NCBI GenBank assembly: GCA_011330545.1
Contig: DRQI01000521.1
Location: 1-5,531 of the forward strand
Source: Flavobacteriia bacterium
GTDB taxonomy: Bacteria; Bacteroidota; Bacteroidia; Flavobacteriales; Flavobacteriaceae
DNA length: 5,531 bases
Direction: 5' to 3'
Below the pieces are notes generated by a model. The model made no database searches. It worked only from the letters and a program-made list of their open reading frames with translations, and had not been told where the DNA came from. The translations under genes were made by a program, and so were the position numbers. This document shows positions 1-5,531 of the stretch, piece by piece. Position 1 is the stretch's first letter, and every line of letters starts with the position of its first letter.

Positions 1-50
1 ATTGCTATATAGTATATATGGTGTTGATTATCTCTCTAAATCTTACACTA

Positions 51-81
51 CAAATGTATGTGAGTTGGTGATACTACGCAA
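51..81 (-). promoter_or_regulatory. Bacteroidota-type promoter, leftward (TTG-N20-TACATTTG)
   Basis: On the minus strand TTG (81-79) is followed by exactly 20 bases and then TACATTTG (58-51), a full match to the TAnnTTTG -7 element used by the Bacteroidota housekeeping sigma factor, with spacing in the accepted range. It is the only exact TAnnTTTG I found on the minus strand of this intergenic region. Transcription would start near base 46-43 and run left out of the window. No start codon lies between there and base 1, so the served gene must begin off the edge. Confidence 0.55.
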
Positions 82-101
82 TAGAGAAACTGGGGGTTTT
101 T

Positions 102-127
102 AAAACTCATGGTTTTCAGGGAGTTTT
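102..127. repeat. Inverted repeat AAAACTC / GAGTTTT
   Basis: Seven-base arms at 102-108 and 121-127 flank ATGGTTTTCAGG. The A-rich left arm and T-rich right arm look the same on both strands, as in weak bidirectional terminators. It sits about 20 bases upstream of the leftward promoter, so it might shield that promoter from read-through or be a regulator site. The evidence is only the symmetry. Confidence 0.25.
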
Positions 128-138
128 TAATTTAATTA

Positions 139-163
139 TAAGTAACTGGTTATCAATTACTTA
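139..163. repeat. Inverted repeat TAAGTAA / TTACTTA
   Basis: Seven-base perfect arms at 139-145 and 157-163 flank the loop CTGGTTATCAA, which can add TG/CA pairs inside after one mismatch. It is A+T-rich, has no T-run on either side, and has no function I can assign. Confidence 0.3.
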
Positions 164-187
164 ATAGTTGTTAAAATACAATTGTTG

Positions 188-217
188 AAAAATATCTAAA
201 AAAAAGGCTATATTTTT
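188..217. repeat. A/T-only inverted repeat enclosing an A8/T8 run
   Basis: AAAAATAT (188-195) and ATATTTTT (210-217) are perfect eight-base inverted arms; the 14-base loop contains eight A residues (198-205; T8 on the minus strand). A T8 run followed by ATATTTTT on the minus strand could help end leftward transcription, but the stem lacks G-C pairs. Confidence 0.25.
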
Positions 218-276
218 AAATATTTTTTATACAACTTTTTTAAATGGTTTTGTACTGTTAATGGAAAACAGGGAAC

Positions 277-303
277 AAACATTGGGTATAAAACCTATTG
301 TTT
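277..303. terminator. Possible terminator hairpin downstream of the channel gene
   Basis: AAACA (277-281) pairs with TGTTT (299-303), and TGGGT (283-287) pairs with ACCTA (293-297) including one G-T pair. A T-T mismatch lies between the two stems and ATAAA forms the loop. On the minus strand one inner pair becomes A-C, and the hairpin is followed by the moderately T-rich GTTCCCTGTTTTCC. This might end the pump transcript about 60-90 bases after the channel stop. The match is weak. Confidence 0.25.
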
Positions 304-339
304 TAGTTTAAAATAATAGATACCGAGCTTTTCTTTTAC

Positions 340-357
340 CAATTAGCCGGTTAATTG
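340..357. repeat. 18-base imperfect palindrome 7 bases after the channel stop
   Basis: CAATTA (340-345) and TAATTG (352-357) are perfect inverted arms around GCCGGT. The whole 18 bases are palindromic except one position (G346/T351). There is no T-run after it in the minus direction (GTAAAAGAAAAG follows), so it is a poor intrinsic terminator. It could be a 3'-end stabilising hairpin or a protein-binding site. Confidence 0.4.
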
Positions 358-364
358 CATCTAT

Positions 365-1684
365 TTAAAACGCTACATCTAATAATTGTCCGCTCAATTG
401 CAATAGTTGTAATTCTATGAGTTTGGCATCGTATTTTGCATTATTCAAGGCAGTTTGTGTATTTAATAGATTGATTTGAGCCTGACGGAATTCTATAGAA
501 GTTATTTGCCCGAGTTTATACCGTTCTTGAGTGCGGTCAAAGTTATTTTGTGTAGTGATTACATTTTGTTTTTGCGCATTTAAAATATACAGTTTAGTAT
601 GATATTCTTCCCATGTATTCCGCAAGGTATTTTCAAGGGTTTCCTGTTGTTGTTGTTGGATAATCTCTTGATTTGCCAAAGCAATTTTGGCATTGGCCAC
701 CCGGGTTTTCGTGATACCTCCGTCAAAGAGGTCCCAAGACAGGTTAATTCCGGCATTTAACCCTGTAATTTCAGCAGCAGCGAGAAATGAAGAGGGCGGA
801 TTCTTACTTTTATTCCATCCGTAAGAACCGGTTAACCCTATTGATGGCAAGTAATTGCTTTTAGTAGCCTTTAGATTGTAATTGTTTATCGCAATATTTT
901 TCTCTTGCTGTTTTAAAATCACATTATTTTTGGTAGCCTTAGATAATAATTCGTCAAAAGATAACAAGGTAGTGAAATTGACTTCGGTTTCTACTTCGTA
1001 CTGTAAATCTTGCTGTACGCCTAAGACAATGTTTAAATCGCGTTTTGCATTGATAAACTGTTGCTTGGCATCGAGGTAGTTGATACTATCATTATTGACA
1101 TCTACTTTGGCATTGAGCAACTCTAATTTTGTCGATTGCCCGTATTCATATTGATATTGTGCCCGTTGTAAGCGTTGCTTAGAAATGGCTAAGGTTTCTC
1201 TTAAGTTACGGGTATTTTCAGAAAGCCTTGCTATTTGAAAATAAACGGAAAACAATTGCAGATAGGTATTTTCAATGGTTTCCCTGGCTTGTAATGCCGA
1301 TAAGTTGTACGTTTCTTTTAATTGCTTATAAGTATATTTTCTTCCCAATCCGTCAAAAATTGTATAGTTGAGGTTTACAGAGGCGTTGTACGTTTCGGTT
1401 TCTGCACCATTGATAGAACTTGAAGAACCATCTTGCCTGTTAAAATCCTGATTGCTGTTATTATAATTAGCTCCGGCTTTTGCACTAATGGTTGGCAATA
1501 ACCGGGCGTTGAATATACTGGCGTTATTTTTGGCAATTTTTACGGTATTGTTGGCAACTTTAATGCCGTAATTATTCTCTAAAGCTATTTGTAGCGCTTC
1601 CTTTTTGGTCAATATTTTCTGTGCATTTGTTTGCAGCCAAAAGAAAGTGATTGTGATACTTAGATATATTTTAATAGATTTCAC
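365..1684 (-). CDS. TolC-family outer-membrane efflux channel protein
   Basis: This is the outer-membrane exit duct of the RND pump. Family members trimerise into a beta-barrel plus a long periplasmic alpha-helical tunnel. The protein has 439 residues, a usual length. Residues 1-21 look like a Sec signal peptide (basic start, hydrophobic core, TNA then Q at the likely cleavage point). The mature part shows the two homologous halves of the OEP fold: about 26-215 and 235-425. Each half has a strand ending in I/L-F-D-G (FDG at 110-112 region, YTIFDG and again WDLFDG at about 308-313) and a long helix with a Y-x-x-G-Q motif (171-173 region YEYGQ; 380-383 YKLGQ). The start is GTG at 1684-1682: an in-frame TAA lies six codons upstream, there is no in-frame ATG nearby, and the signal peptide begins exactly there. 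No Shine-Dalgarno sequence is visible. It lies 188 bases after the permease in the same direction, so it is probably part of that operon, though a separate weak promoter is possible. The family is clear; the partner assignment is inferred from the neighbours. Confidence 0.95.
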   Translation of the reverse strand: MKSIKIYLSITITFFWLQTNAQKILTKKEALQIALENNYGIKVANNTVKIAKNNASIFNARLLPTISAKAGANYNNSNQDFNRQDGSSSSINGAETETYNASVNLNYTIFDGLGRKYTYKQLKETYNLSALQARETIENTYLQLFSVYFQIARLSENTRNLRETLAISKQRLQRAQYQYEYGQSTKLELLNAKVDVNNDSINYLDAKQQFINAKRDLNIVLGVQQDLQYEVETEVNFTTLLSFDELLSKATKNNVILKQQEKNIAINNYNLKATKSNYLPSIGLTGSYGWNKSKNPPSSFLAAAEITGLNAGINLSWDLFDGGITKTRVANAKIALANQEIIQQQQQETLENTLRNTWEEYHTKLYILNAQKQNVITTQNNFDRTQERYKLGQITSIEFRQAQINLLNTQTALNNAKYDAKLIELQLLQLSGQLLDVAF

Positions 1685-1727
1685 ACGAATAAATTTATAT
1701 TAGTTAACTGTTTTACAGCATTATTAC

Positions 1728-1775
1728 TCAACAAAATAAAACCACATAAAGGCAAACAAACATCAATCTATTCAT
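1728..1775 (-). other. 15-codon hydrophobic mini-ORF upstream of the channel gene
   Basis: ATG at 1775-1773 opens a frame encoding MNRLMFVCLYVVLFC, ending in TGA at 1730-1728, 43 bases before the channel's GTG and in a different frame. AAAGGG sits two bases upstream of its ATG, purine-rich but too close for ideal spacing. The peptide is hydrophobic and resembles the start of a signal peptide. It could be a leader peptide, a remnant, or chance in A+T-rich DNA. I do not claim it as a gene. Confidence 0.2.
1732..1760 (-). promoter_or_regulatory. Weak Bacteroidota-type promoter candidate before the channel gene
   Basis: On the minus strand TTTG (1760-1757), 18 bases, then TATTTTG (1738-1732) resembles the -33 TTTG / -7 TAnnTTTG pattern of Bacteroidota, but the -7 element is one base short. 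It would give a leader of about 40 bases before the GTG. This is a weak match; read-through from the permease is at least as likely. Confidence 0.2.
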
Positions 1776-1808
1776 ATCCCTTTGTAGAGGCTCTTATTTT
1801 TTTATACC

Positions 1809-1828
1809 AAATCCCTCAATGAGGGTTT
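1809..1828 (-). repeat. Hairpin CCCTC-ATT-GAGGG in the permease-channel gap
   Basis: On the minus strand, CCCTC (1825-1821) and GAGGG (1817-1813) flank a three-base loop ATT. Outer AAA and TTT add three pairs across a one-base bulge. It is the most G+C-rich stem in any intergenic part of the window. It is followed by TTTGGTATAAAA rather than a T-run, so it is unlikely to be a simple intrinsic terminator. An RNA-processing or stability role is possible but unproven. Confidence 0.5.
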
Positions 1829-1847
1829 CAATTTATCTTACATTCAT

Positions 1848-1874
1848 AAACCCTGTAACTCGTTTTGAAGGGTT
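1848..1874 (-). repeat. Inverted repeat AACCCT / AGGGTT overlapping the permease stop codon
   Basis: On the minus strand AACCCT (1874-1869) starts inside the permease TAA and is complementary to AGGGTT (1854-1849), with a 14-base loop. The right arm, extended to AGGGTTT (1854-1848), is also complementary over seven bases to AAACCCT at 1828-1822. This hairpin therefore competes with one that uses the next segment. Confidence 0.4.
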
Positions 1875-4800
1875 ACTGCAAATCGTCATTTTCATAGGTC
1901 ATTTCAATAAGGGCCCTTTCAACTTCTTCTTTGCTCACTTTTTTACCTGTTAGCATCCATTTTATAAAAACTTTTATACTGTTAGAGACTGATAATAATA
2001 GTGGTAACATTACTAATGTTAAGACTGTTGCTATGGCTATTCCATAAGAAATAGAAATGGCCATAGGTATTAAAAATTGTGCTTGCCTACTGGTTTCTAA
2101 CATCAAAGGTGCTAATCCGGCAATGGTTGTTATCGAAGTTAAAAAGATAGCCCTAAACCGCGATTTTCCTGCTTCAATCAAAGCATCGTCATAGTGCATA
2201 CCTTCTTTGAGGTAGCTATTGAACTTTTCAATTAAAACCAATCCGTCATTCACCATTATACCCACCAAGGCAATAATGCCCAACCATGATAGTATATTGA
2301 TTTGAAAGTGTTGAAAATAATGTCCCCAAACTACGCCAATCAAACTAAAGGGAATCATAATAATTAACAAAAGAGGCTGGCTATAGGTTCTAAAGGTAAA
2401 TGCAATGATGATATAAATGAGTGCTAAAATGATAGGCCCCACAATTAAAATAGATTTCATGGTTTTTAACATTTCTCTTTTTTGCCCTTCATAAGCTGCT
2501 GAAACGGTTGGATAGTTGGCCACTATTTTGGGCATAATATTTTCTTTGATATTTTCTAAAATATCGGCGGCATTATCATCGAGAGATTTTAAATCGGCAG
2601 TGATTTGAATTTCTCGTTTTCCTTCTAAGTGATTGATAACAACATCTCCACGAGAAATTGTATAGCTCGCTATTTCGGCAAAAGGCACCCTGCTTCCCAA
2701 GGGGGTTTTAATCCACATATCATCTAAATTTTTTATAGAAGAGCGATTGTCTTTTTGATAGCGTACCCATACTTTTATTTCGTCTTGCCCGCGTTGAAAG
2801 CGCTGTGCTTGAAACCCGAAAAAACCGGCTCGTACTTGTCCCATAACACTTTGTAGGTTGAGTCCTAAAAGGTAGGCTTTGTCTTTTAATTCGATTTTAA
2901 TTTCCTTAATTCCGGCAGGGTCATTATCTGTAATATCTTTCAATGCCGGATTTTTTGACAATATAGCTTTCAGTTCTTTTTTAGCGGCTTTTAACTCATT
3001 GATATTATTGCCGAGTAGGGCCACGGCAATGGGGCTTCCCCCAAAATTAGAATTAGAGCCAAAAACCAAGCTTTCAGCACCGTTGACAATACCTACTTGT
3101 TTTCTAATGGCTTTCGTAATTTCAAATGATGAAAAGTCACGCTGTTCTCCCGGAAGAAGGTTAACGGTTAACGTGGCATTGGAAGTGCCCGGGCCAATCC
3201 TTTTAATGACATTTTGCACCACTTGTTTATTATCAGATTGTTTTTCTGTATATTGCGTATTTACCTTCCAGACTTTTTCTTCTATAGTTGAGATGATAGA
3301 ATCGGTTATTTTCTCATTTGTGCCTTGTGTCATTTTGAGGTTGATGGAAATGCGGTCACTGGCCACTCTTGGAAAAAATGAGGTACCTACAATTCCGCCT
3401 TTAATGGCTCCTATGCTAAAAATTAATAAAGCTGTGGGGATGGCAAACCCTAAGAATTTATTATTGAGTAAAAAACGCAGGTACGGAATATAAATGTCAT
3501 CCCTAAATTTGAATAACCATTTATTCGCTGTTTTGTTAATATTCTCAAAAAATGCATCAAATTTACTCAGCTTTTTATTTTCGCGGTGTAATGCTTTTGA
3601 ATGTGCGATATGTGCCGGCAAAATAATCAAGGCTTCTATCATAGATACCGAGAGTGTCAATAGTACAATAATAGACACTTCACTAAAAAAGTCGCCCATC
3701 CTACCGTCTAAAAAGAAAAATGTAGAGAAAGCTACCATGGTGGTCAACAACGCAGAAACAACCGGTGGCAATACTTCTATGGTGCCATCTATGGCTGCCC
3801 TGATAGGCGATTTTCCTTTTTCGTAATGATGGTAAATATTTTCACCAATCACAATTCCGTCATCTACCAAAATACCAATTACGATAATCATTCCGAAAAG
3901 TGACAATACATTAATGGTAACGCCTAATTGGGAGGTAAATATAAACATTCCGAAAAATGAAATGGGTATTCCTGCCGCTACCCAAAAGGCCAATCGAACA
4001 TTTAAGAAAACGGCCAAGAGAAATAGTACCAATGAAATTCCGATGAGGGCATTTTCTATTAATAACCGGGTGCGTTGGGTGAGGGTAGTAGATGAATCGC
4101 TCGAAACATCTAAGTGTACATTATCGTGTTGCCGGTTGAATACCTCGATGTATTCTTTTACTTTTTCTGCAGAAGAAATAAGGTCTTCATTATTGGTGTT
4201 GCTAACCGTTACGTTAATAGCTTTTTTTTGATTGAAGAAAATTCTATCGGGGGTTTCAGACCATGTATCTCTTACATCGGCAATATCTTTTAACCTGATA
4301 ATATTTCCGTTGGGCTCGGCCCTAACAATAATATTTAATAATTCTATGGCATGGTATGAACGGTTACTGGCCCTAATTAAATAATCTTCGGCATTGGTTT
4401 TTATATTACCGCCTGTTATTAAAAGATTTGAGCTGCTAACGGCAGTGGCAACGTCTTGAAAAGTTAAGTCGTATGCCCTCAAATCGTTTTCACGGACAGC
4501 AATGGCAATTTCTTCTTCCGGAAAACCTGACAATACCACTTGAGAAATACCATCCATATTGCGCAAATCATTTTCAATAGAACGGGCGTATTGTTTTAAG
4601 GTAGCTAAGGGCATGTTTTCGCCACTTACCGTAAAACTAATAGTAGGGCGCATGGTTTCTATTTTGGCAATGACAGCAGGCTCCATTCCGGTAGGAAAGG
4701 AGGGAACCCTATCTACTGCATTTTTAACATCTGCCAACACCACATCGATATTTTTGCCGTTTTCGATTTCAATATTTATAGCTGCTGAATTTTCTTGTGA

Positions 4801-5052
4801 TACCGAAGTAATGCGGTCAATACCTACAATACCTTTTAAATTGTCTTCTATTTTTAATACCACACCTTCTTCCATTTCGGCAGGGGAAGCTCCCGGATAG
4901 ATAAGGTTTATCCGTATTAATTTTGAATCAACTAATGGAAAAAAGGATGATAGCATTGATATTGCCCCTACAATTCCGAAAGCAATAAATGCCAAGATTG
5001 TTACATTAACGGCTACCGGAAATTTTATAAAATAACTAATTAATTTCTTCAT
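1873..5052 (-). CDS. RND efflux permease, AcrB/ACR_tran family (inner membrane)
   Basis: This is the proton-driven pump subunit, expected to work as a trimer. At 1059 residues it is full length (AcrB is about 1049). Twelve membrane segments can be read at about 11-33, 333-350, 353-372, 379-402, 433-449, 459-481, 532-550, 867-887, 893-911, 919-942, 968-985 and 995-1020. Large periplasmic loops lie between TM1-TM2 (about 34-331) and TM7-TM8 (about 552-865), the typical duplicated RND plan. The TM4 motif GILVDDGIVIGEN (393-405) supplies Asp397 and Asp398 of the proton relay. TM10 reads GIMVNDGLVLIE (931-942), with Asn935-Asp936 where AcrB has Lys940-Asn941. Arg965 matches AcrB Arg971 by my hand alignment. 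Early motifs such as YPGASPAEMEEGV (52-64) and GISQVVLSG (168-176) are typical of the family. The ATG (5052-5050) shares its A with the adaptor stop, forming TAATG, so translation is probably coupled. The tail after 1025 is cytosolic and acidic. A multidrug or lipophilic substrate is more likely than heavy metals, but this is only inference. Confidence 0.97.
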   Translation of the reverse strand: MKKLISYFIKFPVAVNVTILAFIAFGIVGAISMLSSFFPLVDSKLIRINLIYPGASPAEMEEGVVLKIEDNLKGIVGIDRITSVSQENSAAINIEIENGKNIDVVLADVKNAVDRVPSFPTGMEPAVIAKIETMRPTISFTVSGENMPLATLKQYARSIENDLRNMDGISQVVLSGFPEEEIAIAVRENDLRAYDLTFQDVATAVSSSNLLITGGNIKTNAEDYLIRASNRSYHAIELLNIIVRAEPNGNIIRLKDIADVRDTWSETPDRIFFNQKKAINVTVSNTNNEDLISSAEKVKEYIEVFNRQHDNVHLDVSSDSSTTLTQRTRLLIENALIGISLVLFLLAVFLNVRLAFWVAAGIPISFFGMFIFTSQLGVTINVLSLFGMIIVIGILVDDGIVIGENIYHHYEKGKSPIRAAIDGTIEVLPPVVSALLTTMVAFSTFFFLDGRMGDFFSEVSIIVLLTLSVSMIEALIILPAHIAHSKALHRENKKLSKFDAFFENINKTANKWLFKFRDDIYIPYLRFLLNNKFLGFAIPTALLIFSIGAIKGGIVGTSFFPRVASDRISINLKMTQGTNEKITDSIISTIEEKVWKVNTQYTEKQSDNKQVVQNVIKRIGPGTSNATLTVNLLPGEQRDFSSFEITKAIRKQVGIVNGAESLVFGSNSNFGGSPIAVALLGNNINELKAAKKELKAILSKNPALKDITDNDPAGIKEIKIELKDKAYLLGLNLQSVMGQVRAGFFGFQAQRFQRGQDEIKVWVRYQKDNRSSIKNLDDMWIKTPLGSRVPFAEIASYTISRGDVVINHLEGKREIQITADLKSLDDNAADILENIKENIMPKIVANYPTVSAAYEGQKREMLKTMKSILIVGPIILALIYIIIAFTFRTYSQPLLLIIMIPFSLIGVVWGHYFQHFQINILSWLGIIALVGIMVNDGLVLIEKFNSYLKEGMHYDDALIEAGKSRFRAIFLTSITTIAGLAPLMLETSRQAQFLIPMAISISYGIAIATVLTLVMLPLLLSVSNSIKVFIKWMLTGKKVSKEEVERALIEMTYENDDLQ

Positions 5053-5054
5053 TA
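5050..5054 (-). promoter_or_regulatory. TAATG stop-start overlap (translational coupling of adaptor and permease)
   Basis: On the minus strand the adaptor ends TAA and the permease begins ATG with one shared A. The bases just upstream (CCAAGAAA) do not form a good Shine-Dalgarno sequence. Re-initiation by ribosomes finishing the adaptor is therefore the likely way the permease is translated, which would keep the two subunits in a steady ratio. The overlap is seen directly; the coupling is inferred. Confidence 0.7.
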
Positions 5055-5531
5055 TTTCTTGGCTTGAGCAATTTGAACTTTCATGCCGTCATAAGCTCCG
5101 GGAATGGGTTTTGATAACAGTAAGGTGCCGTTTTCAATACCTTTTACCACTACCTTTTCTGCAGTATAATACACCGGATTTACTTTTATAAGGCTTAAAA
5201 TAGAATCTTTAACAATAAATAATTGTGCGTTGCCTACTAACAGGTTTCGAGGTATTTCAATGGCATTTTTTTCTGATTTTGCAACGAGGTCGGCTTCTAA
5301 ATACATGCCTTCTTTCAGGTCTTTGTGAGATACTTCTATGTAGGCTTTTATGGTTTGCGATTTACTGTCTACTTTACCGTTGATACGGATTACCTTGCCC
5401 GAATAGGTCTTGGTTTTTTCTAAATTGTGTAGCTGTACAAGGTTTCCTTTTTTTAATAAACCGGCAAATGTAGCATTTACGGATACTTCCATTTCATAAA
5501 TACTCGGATTGATAAACTCGCCCAGTTTTTG
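5052..5531 (-). CDS. RND periplasmic adaptor (HlyD/AcrA-type membrane fusion protein), C-terminal part
   Basis: This gene is cut by the right edge. The frame is open to base 5531, so the visible 160 codons (159 residues plus TAA at 5054-5052) are only the C-terminal part of a protein usually 350-400 residues long. The Met at 5492 is internal: the preceding in-frame residues (QKLGEFINPSIYE) continue the same fold. What is seen fits the adaptor's beta-barrel domain (strand LGEFINPSIYEMEVSVN, then KKGNLVQLHNL, SGKVIRINGKVDSKSQTIKA, and LKEGMYLEADLV). The membrane-proximal domain follows (AIEIPRNLLVGNAQLFIV, then VVVKGIENGTLLLSKPIPGAYDGMKVQIA). The lipoyl and alpha-hairpin domains and the signal or lipoprotein region would lie off the window. 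The protein joins the permease to the outer-membrane channel in the periplasm. The stop overlaps the permease ATG by one base, which supports one operon. Family assignment rests on this pattern plus the adjacent RND permease. Confidence 0.92.
   Translation of the reverse strand, partial: QKLGEFINPSIYEMEVSVNATFAGLLKKGNLVQLHNLEKTKTYSGKVIRINGKVDSKSQTIKAYIEVSHKDLKEGMYLEADLVAKSEKNAIEIPRNLLVGNAQLFIVKDSILSLIKVNPVYYTAEKVVVKGIENGTLLLSKPIPGAYDGMKVQIAQAKK

Larger units (their letters stand above)
1..364. other. Gene-free A+T-rich region downstream of the channel gene
   Basis: I see no coding region here on either strand; the longest ATG-initiated frames I read by eye are about 17-20 codons with no recognisable content. 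The stretch contains a palindrome just after the channel stop, several A+T-rich inverted repeats, and a leftward promoter match near the edge. Its A+T content is visibly higher than that of the genes. It most likely holds the 3' end of the pump transcript and the promoter of the next leftward gene. Confidence 0.7.
1685..1872. other. 188-base gap between permease and channel genes
   Basis: There is no gene of normal size here on either strand. In minus-strand order the gap holds: a set of alternating complementary segments next to the permease stop (1874-1809), a run of seven A residues (1803-1797), a 15-codon mini-ORF (1775-1728), a weak promoter-like pair (1760-1732), and a small inverted repeat CTGT-TTT-ACAG (1708-1718). 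None of the hairpins is followed by a T-run on the minus strand, so I see no convincing terminator separating the channel gene from the permease. Confidence 0.6.

Noticed and set aside
6..18. TATATA-G-TATATA symmetry at the left edge
   Set aside because: Simple A/T alternation of this length is expected in such A+T-rich DNA; nothing around it supports an operator.
645..658. (TTG)4 tract as a phase-variable repeat
   Set aside because: It is a trinucleotide tract encoding a Gln run (residues 333-337) in the channel protein; changes in copy number would keep the frame, and it is too short to suggest slippage control.
882..1079. A 65-codon plus-strand frame
   Set aside because: It is antisense to the middle of the TolC-type gene and looks like a by-product of that gene's codons.
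1786..1803. AGAGGCTCT followed by a T7 run as a plus-strand terminator
   Set aside because: The arms are only four bases with a one-base loop, which cannot form a hairpin, and there is no plus-strand gene for it to end.
2879..3493. A 204-codon open frame on the plus strand
   Set aside because: It lies wholly inside the permease gene on the opposite strand; the protein is low-complexity and matches no family I know, while the minus-strand frame shows clear RND motifs throughout.
3494..4900. Further plus-strand frames (3494-3826, 3914-4231, 4559-4900)
   Set aside because: All are antisense to conserved parts of the permease, including the TM4 motif region, and have no recognisable domain.
5490..5492. 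ATG at 5492 as the start of the adaptor gene
   Set aside because: The frame stays open to the window edge and the upstream residues continue a typical adaptor beta-barrel strand; there is no signal peptide at this Met. The gene is truncated by the window.

Overview
The window carries most of one leftward (minus-strand) operon for a tripartite RND efflux pump. The DNA is A+T-rich and the proteins look like those of the Bacteroidota, probably a flavobacterium. Three things point there: the short signal peptide ending in TNA/Q on the outer-membrane protein, gene starts without a clear Shine-Dalgarno sequence, and a TTG-N20-TAnnTTTG promoter near the left edge. This placement is inferred from style; no marker gene is present.

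Reading in the direction of transcription (right to left): 5531-5052 is the C-terminal part of the periplasmic adaptor (membrane fusion protein), cut by the window edge. 5052-1873 is the complete inner-membrane RND permease; its ATG shares one base with the adaptor's TAA, so the two are very probably translationally coupled. 1872-1685 is a 188-base gap with several short complementary segments that can form mutually exclusive hairpins, plus a 15-codon hydrophobic mini-ORF. 1684-365 is a TolC-type outer-membrane channel that starts at GTG. 364-1 has no gene. It holds A+T-rich inverted repeats and, at 81-51, a good match to a Bacteroidota promoter reading leftward, so the next gene off the left edge probably begins its own transcript there.

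Together the products would form an envelope-spanning pump. The permease takes substrate from the inner membrane or periplasm using the proton gradient, the adaptor joins it to the channel, and the channel opens through the outer membrane. The substrate cannot be read from the sequence. The permease keeps the TM4 Asp-Asp pair but has Asn-Asp where AcrB has its TM10 lysine. I found no mobile element, CRISPR array, RNA gene or clearly new system; the most unusual spots are the permease-channel gap and the TM10 substitution.
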